From the NCBI GenBank assembly GCA_030762935.1, contig CM060888.1, positions 115,021,468 to 115,085,467 of the forward strand: a DNA stretch of 64,000 nucleotides, given 5' to 3'. The stretch comes from Hymenopus coronatus (lineage: Eukaryota; Arthropoda; Insecta; Mantodea; Hymenopodidae). The translations under genes were made by a program, and so were the position numbers. Positions 25,335-37,239 of the stretch are shown in pieces. The notes under the pieces are model-generated. The model did no database searches. It saw only the letters and a list, made by a program, of their open reading frames with translations, and was not told the DNA's origin. How positions within the stretch are numbered: position 1 is the stretch's first letter; every line of letters starts with the position of its first letter.

Positions 25335-26524
25335 ATAATAAAGAAAGGCCACCAAGATTTGAAATCATTTATGTCGTTGGATTCAACCATTTTAACTGTA
25401 AAATTTCTAAAAACTGTCCTCTGAAGAAAATAGTGATTAATTGTCTGAAATGTATAGTCAGCAAGCCTGGCATTGCTGATTTGATATAGCAAGAAAACGT
25501 GCACATATCTACTAACAGGCAGAGCTACCAGATAAATGCAGTGATATATAGCTTCTGCAGAACACAATATATCAATACACCAAAAGAATGCACAAACAAA
25601 GGGTACATGTTTCTCTGGAATGAGAACCAGGCTAGAAGAACAACAGCTTAAGTGAGAAGCTGCTTAATAAAAATTTGGAAACAGCTGATCCAAAAGCTAA
25701 ACATATACACGCATAAGTGATAACTGTAAAGGACAGAACAAAAATTGGACAATGGAAGCAAATTATAGGATGTAGGAGATTCACATCAATAACTCACTGT
25801 TCCCCCCAAGTTAGTCATACAAGACTACCAGCAACTGTGATTTTGGACAAATAGGACATGCACAAACAAGCAGAAGCATTCATAATCCAAATGACTGGGC
25901 TAATATTATAACCAAATCGTCTATTAAAGCACCTTTTATTGTCACGAAGATACAGAGAAAAGAGACCTTCTTTTGTGCCCTTGTAGCTGATAACAGAATG
26001 GATTTGAAAGTTGAAGATTTGGTTAACAATTTTTTTTAATACTTATACTTGTGATATTTGATGGAAAGAAACTAATAAAACAATGAAAATCTACTGCATA
26101 CTTCCAACAGAAAGTTATAAGTCACAACTAAAATTACTTACATGCTTTTAATGGTTTTACATAATATAAAAATTGATTAGATAAAATAATTTCTTCTGTA
26201 ACATGTTTAAAAAAAACATAAGAGTATTAACAATGTGCTATGTATTAAACTATTCTGATAATTGGATTGCTCCAAAAGTTTAAAATGTTTTCATATAAAA
26301 TTGTCATTTTGTGGCTTGAGACAATCTCTAATGCAATGCCTCATATACAACTTGGAAAATATGAAATTTAAAACATTTGAGTCACACATGTAGTTGGAAT
26401 TTCATCTCCACTGCATAACAAATGAGGCAAAATATGCTGCCTTAATTAACATAAATAATTACATGGATTTAGATTATCATGTGTGCTTTGTGAAAGACCT
26501 GCAAGAATAAAAGAAGATCGGATG

Positions 26525-26665
26525 CAATACACTCACTTTCTCTACCCTCAATTGCTATAGTGGCTACCTATACAAACTTTCATATGAAAGATTTTGTTCT
26601 ATTTCATTTTAATTGAGATACACTTTTACAGAAATACCTACTTTACACATTTCGTTATAAACACA
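26525..26665 (+). repeat. Family R copy J, strongly decayed 5' fragment
   Basis: ACTTTCTCTACCCTCAATTG, then CTATTTCATTTTAATTGAGA and TTTTACAGAAATACCTAC resemble the 5' part of family R (ACTTTCTCTA..., CTATTTACTTCATGCTAAT, AGCAGAAATAGTCTTATTAC). Similarity is low and the 3' part is absent. Confidence 0.4.
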
Positions 26666-28501
26666 GAGAGTTAGTCAATTGTTTAAGAAATGGACGTTAT
26701 AGGCTGGCCTTAAAATTATATTTGCTTTATGCCTTTGCATCAGGACCTTAGACGAATGATAAAGTATTGAACAATTCAAGCTATTAATAATGGATATCTT
26801 GGAAACAGCAATATCTCCCATATCTAAATGGTATAGAAACAAAAACGTTATTGTTGCATGCTTTTCTAAGCACTAGAAACAATGAAAATAGCTAAGTCTG
26901 AGCTAATGGTCGAAGATAGATTTGCCTTCAAGAATTTTCTAAAAATTCAGAAGGAAATTTCAGTTTATTATTGACTATAATATTGTTGCCCATATTTACA
27001 CAATCAATTGCAAAACAAGAAACTATTTTCAGCTAAATTGTGGCTAGGCATAATCCCTTTTTTTTCACCCCCCTCCCTCACTCATTCTCTCTCTCTATTC
27101 TAATGTGTAGGTACATTAAAAACATGGGCAAGCTCACATAAACACTCAATTTTCTTTATTTTGTTTTTATAGTCTTTTAGAGAGATATTTCAGATGATGG
27201 GTCATGCATGAACTTCATTAACAGCTTCATTGCTATCCCTTCTATCTACATATTGGGCTGAAGTTAGTTGGGTCTAAGCAAAGTTAGCTGAATACATGTT
27301 GAATCAACATTGTTTACAAGACTTTCACCAGTGAAGAAAGTTGTTAACTGCTAAAATTTTGAGCCTATGTTGAATCGACATGTTTTGTTGATTGTTGAGG
27401 CAGTGGACATCAGTCTTAAGTAGAAGGTGCATACAAATATGAAAATCCAATAAATATCAGCTACAGAAACTTGGCTAAGACAGCTATCACTTAGAGTGTT
27501 TGCATTTGGTGGTAATGCAACCAGCTTCAGCAGTGCTTTGGCAACTATAGAATTACACTTGTACAACATATCCATCTGCTAATCAATATGTTGTTCAATT
27601 TCTTCCTAAGATTAATGCAGAAAGATACTGTACAGCTCTAAAGCAACTGCAAACGAATATTAAGTGCAACAGACCTATGTGGTAACACTCCTACCCCCTT
27701 CAATATCTATAATGTAGCTTATTTGAAGGTAAATTTTCTCCTTGCTTCCTTATTCACCTGATTTATCTACCTTCAGATATCCTTTTGTTTCCAAAAACTC
27801 AAGAGGACATTGCAAGAGAAAAGGGGATTGATTCCACTAGTTTGTTGTTCGCCTTTCTCCATATGAAGGAGAAGGGGGGAGAGAGCTTAACAACACTCTG
27901 TGATATATAACAGTTTGGAGATAGTATGCAGAAATAGTCATCTGTACCTATATTTATTGATATACACTTTTAAAGTCCGTGAACTCACCTACTGGCTATT
28001 CTTCATGTGAAGTGTTATTCAAATACTGCTGTTTACATGTAAGCTTAGTCACAGATACAATTTTGTGATATTAAGGTAAAGAGACAAAATGCATTGCTCA
28101 CAGCTCCACACTTTCTTTTGGATGCCATAACTCTTTTGGGTCTTTGATGGGTAAAACCTAATGCTACTGAAATAACCTGGATTATTGTTACTGTCTCTGG
28201 ACCACATATTCTTCTGCACATGTGGGGAAAAAGGGAGAGCAGGGAAATTGTGACTATTAGTGCATTTCTGCATGCACATAGAAAAAAATATTTTGGTTCA
28301 GCAAGGTCCTGCTGCAATAACAATATTTTTAAAATGATACCACCATAGCAACACATTGTGCAAATAAATACGGAAAAGCGGATAATCATAAAAATGAAAT
28401 TCTTTCTCCATTTAAGTGAAATCACTGGAATTACCTTTTTTATACTTCATAAAAAACATTAAATGTCTTAAAAACTGAATAGAGTAATGTTTCACAGTCA
28501 G
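26666..28501. other. AT-rich non-coding DNA downstream of tafazzin
   Basis: No gene or known repeat recognised. Confidence 0.45.
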
Positions 28502-28507
28502 TTTATT
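28502..28507 (-). terminator. Possible poly(A) signal for tafazzin
   Basis: TTTATT on the plus strand gives AATAAA on the minus strand, about 1.07 kb after the tafazzin stop. It is the first canonical hexamer I noticed below the stop codon. In AT-rich DNA this is weak evidence; it would imply a 3' UTR of about 1 kb with no recognisable repeat in it. Confidence 0.3.
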
Positions 28508-29572
28508 AGAAAATAAAGGTCTCATAAATCTTACAAACCTTAATTTAATGTTTCTCTTTCTTCGTAAAGACTTAAATAATGTAATATACAATTTGCCTCA
28601 CGAGTTTAATAAATTAAATTTCAAAACAAACAATAGTGCCTTTTTCTTATTTTTAACAGAGCAGCCTTGCAGAAAAATATAACACCTATTCATAAAACCC
28701 CTGCCCAAACCTCATAAGAAGTTTCAGAACACAACAGCACATTGTCAGAAGAAAAAAAAGCCATGAAAAGGTTATATGAGACTCAATTTAACATTAAAAT
28801 ATTTTTTAAAGATATTATATGGCAAGTTTATAAACAGCATTTAATGTTCCCATAAACTGTACTGTTAAACTTCCACTATAACAAGAAACAGAATTATATG
28901 AAAGAAAACAAAGTAGAAAAATAAAATATGATTTATGGTTGAGCAATGAATTACTGTGCAATACCCAAAATATCTTCCTTGAATTATCAAGTCTGCCTAA
29001 CAATTCTGTGGTATATCACAGGATTAAGATAACAAGGGCTAAGATATCTTAAAAAGCTAAAGTACATCTTGCAGATTAATTTAAGTCCATGCATCCCATA
29101 GCATTTACACAGCTTGCATTAGAAGACATCATATTGCACACACCTTTTTTAGTCATTTCTTATGCATGAGATGCATTTTCCTTACTGTTTCACAGCTGGT
29201 AAAAGAAAGACTCAAAATACAGCTCTACTACTTTTAGGAAGTCATTTAGTAAAAGAAATTCAAATGACTCCTAATTTTAGTGATGAAACTCAGTTCATAC
29301 CTTAAAAAAATATAGAGAACACCATGCCTATATAAGCAATAAAGTATTAGGATACCTGTGGTATAGTATTGTTCACCATATGTGCCATGTTAGTCAATGT
29401 CTAAAACCTTATCCATTCAAGCTGGAATGGTTTACCAGTTGAAAATAGTGCTAATTGTATTTCAACATGATGCAAGAAGCAGGCCAAGTTTGAGCTTCAA
29501 TGACCACAACATTTACTTTTTCCTCGAATTCCGAAACTGGGACAATGACTTCTTTCGAGGAAAATGCCTGTA

Positions 29573-29974
29573 TCAGGACTGCAATGTGACCAAAGTGTGC
29601 AGCTTTTCTGTTTCAGCCTTGAGCTGCATCAGCTCATCTTGGATTTTGTCTGTAATGGTCTTGCGGGCTTCTTCATTTGATGCATTTTTTAACCGCAGCT
29701 GCTCTAATATGTTACTAAAGTCGATAGGTTTCCCAAAGTTCAGTGTCACCTTATTACGAATTCGCAAGTAATAGGGGGGCTCATTGGGAAGGATGTTGTC
29801 CATGCCAATATGCCACATGGGAATAACTACGGGCATTATAGGTGAATCATAGATGAGACGTCCTACTCCCCACTTTAGTCTCATGAATTCTTTGGTCATG
29901 TTGACTTTGCCTTCAGGAAACATGTGGACCCATTGACCTTTCCTCAGCTTTTCTAAGCAGAACTCCATTGCTTG
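29573..29974 (-). CDS. TAZ (tafazzin orthologue): Tafazzin, last coding exon
   Basis: Tafazzin is the mitochondrial transacylase that remodels cardiolipin. This exon encodes about the last 133 residues. The acceptor TTTCAG precedes CAAGCAATGGAG at 29974, so the protein resumes as QAMEFCLEKL directly after GVYQ of the previous exon, matching the family's GVYQxGMDFxLEKL. Motifs: WVHMFPEGKVN (the FPEGxxN acyltransferase block), KWGVGRLI, PMWHIGMDNILPN and the C-terminal QDELMQLKAETEKLH. The stop follows VTLQS. It is one uninterrupted frame with no stops or shifts, unlike every other coding-like segment in the window, so I take it as the functional gene. There is no spare exon corresponding to the alternative human insert between RG and GVYQ. 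Confidence 0.95.
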   Translation of the reverse strand, partial: QAMEFCLEKLRKGQWVHMFPEGKVNMTKEFMRLKWGVGRLIYDSPIMPVVIPMWHIGMDNILPNEPPYYLRIRNKVTLNFGKPIDFSNILEQLRLKNASNEEARKTITDKIQDELMQLKAETEKLHTLVTLQS

Positions 29975-30977
29975 CTGAAATTTTACAAAGAAGCAACAAA
30001 AATTAGTTTTTCATTATCTCAATTCTTTTATGCCTAAGCTAAGATACTCTACATGTAGTGTAAGCATATTGTGAACGTATTCGGGTTACTATTTGCAGCA
30101 GTAATGCGCAATGTCAAAAGCCTTACCACAGTTAATGTAACAATAAGCACTTGCGAAAGATACATTACTGCTTTTTGAAGTTTTAAGTTGTGGTCAATAT
30201 ATTAACAATACAATACTGCAACTGGAAAACTGAGTCACACTAGAAAAATTAAATGTGACAGCCAAAATTCAAATTGATTTTGCTTTTTATGATGTTCTAC
30301 CAAAACACCAAGGCTTTTCATCAGATAACAATAAATTATTCAAGTGTGATTCAAGCTTTCTTATAACCTACATACAATAGTGTCAGTAAGGGCAGTTTCT
30401 AGGAGACTTTTGTATAAAAACCACAGATTTAAATACCTTGTACACACCCAAGATGCACAGAGCAATTTATCTTTATGGCATGTATGGGGATCTACAACTG
30501 TTACAAAAATGTTTGGGTTTCCATTGCTGAAAACTAAGGCCTTGCTTTAGTCTGTACGTGATTTATGTATGCCAGTAATCTTTCCATGCAATCTCAATCA
30601 AATTATTCTGAACTACTCTATTTTAAAATCAACTTGCTACATTTTCTTGGAGGATTAATGACAGTTGGATAGCTCTGGGGTAAATTACCAGAAGGAATCA
30701 AATATCTGTTGCTGCAGCCCTGACCATGGCATTGAATTTCTAAAAACCAAATGTATTTTACATCTTGAACCAACCAATGGTCAAAACGAAAGAACAAATT
30801 ATAAAAATACAAATATTTATAGTTTAAATTCCCAAATGCTGGTGAACGTGTTTCACATTACAATACCTAAAGACTGTTTTTATAATAATTACATTGAGAT
30901 ACTTAATAGAAAATAAAATATTGTTTATTAGCAAGAATAAAAAAGTTTTTAAAAAATTGTGAATGAAACACAAGATA

Positions 30978-32188
30978 CGAGGTACGTCCAGAAAGTAAGT
31001 TCCGTTTCTATTTATCTCCTCTGCAGCGCTGCGATCGCAGTTCTGCACATGCGCGGTAGACACTCTTTATCAAGGAGAAGAAACGTGCACCATTTTGAGA
31101 TTGCTGTCAGCCACATACGCTTTGTTGTGCTTGTTTACTATGTCGATGTTGATTGAAAATCCCGCCGCTTGTGAAATCAGATTTGTGATTCGTTTTCTGA
31201 ATGTTAGGAAAGTGAAACCAATTGAAATTTATCTGCAAATTTGCGAAGTTTATGGACAAAATGCGATGAGTGACTCAATGGTGAGAAGATGAGTCCGACA
31301 GTTCAATGAAGGACGTAGTGAAGTGCACGGTTAAGAACGAAGTGGGCTCTCCAAAGCTCATGATCATGAAATTGTTACCGAAAAACTGAAATTTCGTAAA
31401 CTTTGCTCACGTTGGGTACCAAAGATTCTTACTGAGCAACACAAAACAAAACGGATGGGTAGTGCACTTCAGTTTTTAACCCGTTATGATGAAGACGGCG
31501 AGGAATTTCTGACACAGATAGTCACAGGAGATGAGACTTGGGTTTCGTACGACACCCCTGAAATCAATGGAATGGAGGCACACTTCATCCCCAGCAAAGG
31601 TTAAGCCGAAACAAATCATGACACCTTGAAAAATGATGTGCACAGTGTTCTGGGACTGGAAAGGCATCTTACTCATTGATTTCTTACCGCGTAGTCAAAC
31701 AATCAAAGCAGATGTTTATTACGAGACACTTAGGAAATTGCGCTGCGCAATACAGAATAAGTGCCGAGGATTGCTGTCAAAAGGTGTTGTTTTTCTTCAC
31801 GACAACGCACGACAACACACTGCAAATGTGACGAAAAACCTCCTACAGGGATTTGGCTGGGATGTGTTTGATCATCCTCCGTATAGCCCTGACCTCGCTC
31901 CTAGCGATTTTCATCTGTTCTTACAACTCAAGTCTTTCCTTGGCGGTCAACACTTCAACAATGACGAAGAGCTGCAAGAAAACATTTCCAACTTTTTGAA
32001 GACACAGGCGGCAAACTTCTATGAAGAAGGTATATAAAAACTTGTGCTACGCTATGACAAATGCCTGCAAAATTTCGGCAGTTATGTGGAAAAGTAGTTT
32101 GAGTTGTAGAATTTTGTGCAATAAATAATTATTCTGTACACAATTTAATTTTATTACCAAACGGAACTTACTTTCTGGACGTACCTCG
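30978..32188 (+). mobile_element. mariner element with intact terminal inverted repeats
   Basis: Flanked by TA dinucleotides (30976-30977 and 32189-32190). Termini are inverted copies of CGAGGTACGTCCAGAAAGTA, extending about 30 bp with almost perfect match. The length is 1,211 bp, slightly short for a mariner. It lies within the tafazzin intron, in the opposite orientation to the gene. The near-identical ends suggest a fairly recent insertion, yet the transposase is broken. Confidence 0.95.
31140..32037 (+). pseudogene. mariner transposase, broken (DD34D type)
   Basis: Start probably ATGTCGATGTTG near 31140. The N-terminal helix-turn-helix part reads IRFLNVRKVKPIEIYLQICE and SMVRRWVRQFNEG, with a TGA inside RR/VRQ near 31291. 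Then HEIVTEKLKFRKLCSRWVPK and TGDETW (first catalytic D), HDNARQHTANV (second D) and SPDLAPSDFHLF (third D). My count between the second and third D is 34, the mariner hallmark. About 30 residues usually present between the HTH region and HEIVTEKL are missing, which explains the short element. Stops also occur near 31604 and 31628. Confidence 0.88.
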
Positions 32189-32560
32189 TATATGCTTTTA
32201 CAGCATTTATCACAAAAGGTCAAAACATTTTCCCATGCTAACTGCACTCTTTCTATAAAAATTCTAGCAGGTATACAGAGTGAGCAGAAACCACTGTGTG
32301 CATTGAGAGTCTGGATTTGTATGCAAAATGCATAGTTTTTTAATACTCTATAAGTGAGCGCATTAGCAATATTCTTTACCATGCTCACCTTTATGAGATT
32401 ACTGATGCAGTTTTAAAGCGCATATAATTGCATCTTTTGGGGGAAATTTATTATACATGCATATTTATTAAAATTTACAAGTAGTGTCATATTTTCTTTT
32501 TTCTAGCCCAAAATAAAAATTACCATTCATATTCAAATATTTTAAAATAAAATTATTCTG

Positions 32561-32838
32561 TCGCCCTCCGTGGTGTAATGGTTCCCATGCTGACTTCATA
32601 TACCCAAGGTCGTGGGTTCAAACCCGGCGGAGGACGATGGATTTTTTCGGGCGTAAAAATCCTTAGCATGGCTTCCTCCGGAAGGGAAGTAAAGCCATTG
32701 GTCCCATGTCGTAGATTTACGGCACGTAAAAGAACCTCAAGCCTGATTGAGAGGCCTCTGAGCAAAATTAATAATTTCACGCCCAATTTAGAATGCGACG
32801 CTGAGAACCACAGCAGTTAAAGAGCATCCATAAATAAC
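32561..32838 (+). repeat. tRNA-derived SINE, family 2, full-length copy
   Basis: The head CCCTCCGTGGTGTAATGG has an A box (TGGTGTAATGG) and GGGTTCAAACCCGG carries a B box. The 5' CCTCCG can pair with CGGAGG after the B box, like an acceptor stem. The body has GATTTTTTCGGGCGTAAAAA, CCTTAGCATGGCTTCC, CCCATGTCGTAGATTTACGG, CACGTAAAAGAACC, and the 3' part GAGAACCACAGCAGTTAAAG. Truncated copies lie at 50015-50299 and 62622-62849. Confidence 0.88.
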
Positions 32839-34509
32839 AGGACATTTACATTTTATAAAATTATTCAGTACATTTAGAATTCTATTTTTATGACATTTAC
32901 AACAATTTTTTTTATTTTACTGAAATGACTAGTGACTGTAGTTGTGTGATTCATCATATGAGATAATTGTTAATACATGTTTTAACAGAGTCTGGGGTCA
33001 GGGTTGCCAACAAGCTCAATGACAAAAATCGTCAGAGTGGATATAAAATCCTGACTGGAACCGCAAAATTATAAACTTTTTCCAGAAAACTACCAACATA
33101 AGAAAAGTTCACTCTTATTTTTATGGTAATGCAGCCAAGATCTGGTTCTGGAAGGGGTTGACACTTTATTAATATGAATCATATAGTCTTCTCAGAAATA
33201 TCAGTTAGCATGTTAAAGTTACAACACTGACAATTTATAGGTAACCAGAAGCTCAGATAATGGTAATCTTTTATAACAAATTATAAAAGGTACAAATTAT
33301 GGATTTAAATCATTTTATTTTAAAATCTGAAGGTAATATTTGAAAACCTCCAAATTTGAGAGAAAACTGCTGTCGTTGGCAATCCTTTTTTCATAGTGTG
33401 ATGCTGAATCATCTGAACTATGATCACATCTACCAGATATGTTATACACTTTTACTTGCAGTTGCAATCATAGTTCAAAAGCAAGAATACAGAGTAAATT
33501 AATACTTTGCTTCATTATGCTACCAGAAACTGTTGCAATTGTCTGTGTTATGTAAATATGTTATGGACAAGCTATTATTTTGTTTATCATGTGAACACCA
33601 TTGCTTCTGACAAAAAGTTCCTTGTAGTACAACTTCTGAACACTAAGAAGCACAAACAAAATGTAGCCAGAAATCCACTTTATGTAAAAAATTTGTAAAT
33701 ACATCATTTAGATAACAGGTTGATGTCCCTGGAGCCTCACATTGACTCAATTGTCAAAGAATTATGCTCAGCATTCTAAGTAAAAACATTACTATGTGGG
33801 AAATAAATAAAATCTTAAAACTTTCTTAGAAAAACATACTAATATAACAAATTTACCCTTAGTAAAACATGTGTGCCTGAGTGTATCTATTATATTTGGG
33901 AAGCATGAAAACATTTGGATTTCAATCAATGAGACGAGCTACAGTCCAGTGTGTATGTAAAGCAGCAGTCAGTGCAATCAAATTGGGAATTAAAACTTAC
34001 CTCTTAAAAAAAAACCATTCCACAATTGCAAAATTTGTTAATGATTCCCTAGTTATTTTCTGTGGTTGGATGGTATAAAATGTGACAATGTGCTGTTATT
34101 CTAACAGATGCTGATGTAAGTAACATTGCAAAAGCAGCAAATGTATAAAAGTTGTTTACCTCAACTAATACATTTGAGTTGTTTTAGCCCATGGCCTACA
34201 TGCACGGCAGAAATGGCGATAAAACAATATTTGGAAGTTGTCTATTTTAAAGTAAGAGCTGAAGCTTTCCTGATGAATTAACTCTAAATGTTCTCAAGCT
34301 TCTAACAGGTAAGCACATTATTCCATTTCGAAGATGCACGTTTAGAATTGTCTGTCTTTTTTCCAACGTCAAGAAAATTTTCATTAAAGCACTTACTACA
34401 GATTTAATTTTGTAGAATTGGCTCCAAAGTTAGCATTATCTTTTCAGCTTATTTTAATATGGTGCAATTCATAATTGGAGACCATATGTTACTATGCTAA
34501 ACATTTCAG

Positions 34510-35356
34510 TGATGTTAAAAAAATCTGATGTGTTCTATTCACACGACTCTCTCTAGCTGTCCCGAAAGCAGAATTTTTTTTACTTAAGTTTATCTTTTAA
34601 TCTTCATAATGATAAACATTAAAAAAATTGTCTTATGGTCTGCTACTTTGAGGGGAAATAAGGGAATGCACAGGCTAAGGCAATAGTTAAATCTTTTAGA
34701 AGCTGGTTGCTCTGTGAAACAATTGAAATTTGGTTCTCCGTGCTTGACAGGAGTAAACAAATGAGAGATAAAAACAAGGATGTCTTCCTGTTTGAGAAAA
34801 GTTTAAGTAGCTAAAACTGAAACCAATTACTCAAAATATTTTAAAAACAGTTAGCTCTACAAAAAAAGAATGTATATGACATAAATTGTGTGTTTTAACA
34901 AGATCTACATTTTCTGTGCACTAAGTTTTTATCTATCTCTTATGGTTTACCTTGAACAAAAGCTATACAAAAGTCATCCAGAATGAAGAGGTCTTCAGAG
35001 GCTATTCCTAGCAAATTCAAGATATACTTTTCATTTATAATGAAAATATCTTAAACATAAGGCATTTTAATCAAAATCGTTAGCCATTTTTGGGAAAATA
35101 AAATTTTCCAAAAATATTCCACTGAAGGGTAGTTGGGGGAGGGGGAATTTTCTTGAAAGAACTCAGCTTACCAAGTTTGGTATTTAACGGGTTTTTCGTT
35201 TTTGAGCTTATGCTGCCCACAACATACACAAGAACATGTTTCTAAAAATGCTTTTATTGGATTCATGGGGTTTCAAAACCTATATTTCAGGTGAAATCTT
35301 GGGTAGAATATAATACCTTCTCTATCCATTATGTATGTGCTAGAGAAAGTAATAAT
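34510..35356 (+). repeat. Family R copy D
   Basis: It starts AAAAAAATCTGATGTGTTCT with ACTCTCTCTAG and has GGGGAAATAAGGGAATGCAC, CATAAATTGTGTGTTTTAAC, TCATCCAGAATGAAGAGG, GAAGGGTAGTTGGGGGAGGG, CCAAGTTTGGTATTTAACGG and TTTTTGAGCTTATGCTGCCC. It ends with the palindromic CTTCTCTATCCATTATG..CTAGAGAAAGT. Near full length. Confidence 0.87.
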
Positions 35357-35718
35357 GCTAGACAGTTTAGATCTTAAAATGCTGTTTCTATACAAAGAGC
35401 TCAAGAGTGTTTCAACTCAAAGTGATATAGAAAATAAATTGCAGTACATATGTAGTCACTTTTTAACCCTCAACTGGTATAGTACGAAAATATAACATAA
35501 TTGGTACAGGAGGTCTGAGAGACCGCATAAGTTTAAAACAATTACGGTTAACAATCCTGACAGTATAATTGTTTAAAAACTATTTCACTCTATTAAAAAG
35601 TTCACTAATAAACACTTTTTGACTTAAATAACTTTATAATATTGGGCAAAAAGTAGTTATTTGTTTATGTAATATAAACAGTCAGTCAGTCTTTCGCTGC
35701 GGAAATTCGACACACTTT

Positions 35719-35935
35719 TTAACATATTGCACGCTGACACTTGTAGCAAGGGTATCCTGTCTCTCTTTTCAGTTTTGGGGGACACAGAGTACATGTTTTT
35801 CTGTTTTCAGAAACCTCTTCTTCAGCCACATCCTTCTCCGGAATTTTGTCAGGGAACCTCAAAATCCTTCTTATATTGAGTCTCAATTCTTGGAGTAAAT
35901 TGTGTGAAAGTCTTCCTCTTATGTGAGTCTCCAGG
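35719..35935 (-). pseudogene. piggyBac transposase, C-terminal cysteine-rich remnant
   Basis: The minus strand reads ILRFPDKIPEKDVAEEE, then CTLCPPKLKRETGYPCYKCQ and RAIC before a stop at 35719. The spacing CxxC...YxCxxCxxxxC matches the RING/PHD-like zinc domain that ends piggyBac transposases. The frame is fused upstream to SINE-derived sequence, so the 98-codon open frame covering 35719-36015 is chimeric by accident. No catalytic residues remain. Confidence 0.75.
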
Positions 35936-36062
35936 GGAAACTGGAGAACCCGGAGAAAACCTGCCCCTGCGTCGCTTTGTCCACCACAAATCTCACATGC
36001 GGTTGCATGGGCCATCTAGGTGAGAGGCGAGTAGTCTAACCACTCGGTCACGGTGTGACCCC
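35935..36062 (-). repeat. tRNA-headed SINE fragment inside the piggyBac remnant
   Basis: On the minus strand, GGTCACACCGTGACCGAGTG starts the unit, with A box TGACCGAGTGG. TCTCACCTAGATGGCCCATG follows, then a GGTTTTCTCCGGGTTCTCC block similar to the GGTTTTTTCGGGTTTTTCCC block of SINE family 1. It sits exactly where the middle of the piggyBac transposase should be. The left boundary is approximate. Confidence 0.6.
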
Positions 36063-36445
36063 ATTTCATCGGTGAATAATAATTGTCATATATTTTGAGG
36101 TTTGGGATTGTTACCAATACATTTAGCTGGAGGTTGCAATCCAGGTTGATGAATTAAAATGTTAAGCGCTCTGATTTGAACATTTTCTGGTGGGGTGTTT
36201 TGTTCCAAAGGAAACGTTTTTCGCTAGGAAAGTTGCAATGTTACTTTGTACACTTTTTGTCTCAGTTCCTGACTCATCACATTCCTCGATTTCTAAATTT
36301 CAACTATGGTTACTTTCCATTACAATGTGGGATCACCTATGTTAACACTTATCATCACTGCCGATGATGGCACAGTCTTCTAATTCCGCTAACATCAGAG
36401 TTATGAATTCATTAATTCTGGGATCATCTGCTCTCATGGATGGCA
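36062..36445 (-). pseudogene. piggyBac transposase, N-terminal remnant
   Basis: Minus-strand frames give MPSMRADDPRINEFITLMLA, then FLAKNVSFGTKHPTRKCSNQ, RALNILIHQPGLQPPAKC and a degraded QNIxQLLFTDEM. This follows the piggyBac N-terminal pattern of WxKxPP, RTRxHNIxRxxPG and WxLLFTDExI. A stop precedes QLLFTDE and there is a frameshift after CSNQSA. The catalytic DDD core that should follow is absent: the sequence changes at 36062 to a tRNA-like SINE head. Confidence 0.7.
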
Positions 36446-37239
36446 TTTTCTGTAAATGAATCAAGAAAAATCCCCTATATGCCAGTACCAGCTATATTTG
36501 TTATATTGTAGATGCTAGCTTTTTTCTTTTTTTAACATATTCGTGTGTATGCATTTAATTTACAGCGAAAATTTGAATGTATAAATATACTGTTAATTAA
36601 ATATTAAGTATACCCCCGCTGCTGAATCCTTGCACTTGACAATTGGACAGATGAAAAGTTTTACCCATTTGACTTTCTGACCCAATCACAAAGCAGCACT
36701 CTGGTCAGTCGTCAGAAAACTGAAATGGATCTAGATGCCGCACCATTGCAATATCTGGCTATTTCCAACCTCGTGCTCAGTTTGTGCATTCAGCAGTTCC
36801 ATACAAGCTACGAATTATTCATTGTTATTTATATTTCTTGTTATTGTTGGTGCTTGTTTGTACGTGAGGGAACATAACGAGACTTTCACAATTGTAGAGA
36901 TGAATAGACTTTTGTGGGAAGGTGTGGCGAGGGTGGAAGAAAAAAGTGAATCATGTGCACAAAATAATACAAAAAGTAAAAGAATTAGATGGAATCATCA
37001 TCAGTGAATGTGAACCACTAATATGTCTTGGTGACAACGATGATGTTGATGATGACAATGATGATGATGCTTCCGAGAATGATGACGGAGACTTGGATGG
37101 AATTGATCCATTAAGATTCTAAACCAGTGAAAATCTCTCTGTTATACCTTCCTCTCATTGTAAGAAGCTATTTTACATTAATCTGTTCTATATTGAAAGT
37201 TAATTGAGTCGATTTTGTAACACTACATCACTTTTTATT

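Larger units (their letters stand above)
20076..26524. other. Long AT-rich region without recognised genes
   Basis: No gene or dispersed repeat recognised over 6.4 kb. It contains an (AC)n(AT)n microsatellite at 20792-20825 and two poly(T) tracts at 25250-25272 and 25319-25334. Short frames are AT-driven or low-complexity. CpG is very scarce. Confidence 0.45.

Noticed and set aside
25193..25567. 124-codon minus-strand frame with poly-lysine runs
   Set aside because: Created by two poly(T) tracts; no domain.
28045..28425. 126-codon minus-strand frame
   Set aside because: No family resemblance; a second frame overlaps it, typical of chance in this composition.
36922..37122. Aspartate-rich plus-strand frame in the piggyBac interior
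   Set aside because: GAT-repeat-like low complexity; could be part of an unknown exon but no support beyond composition.
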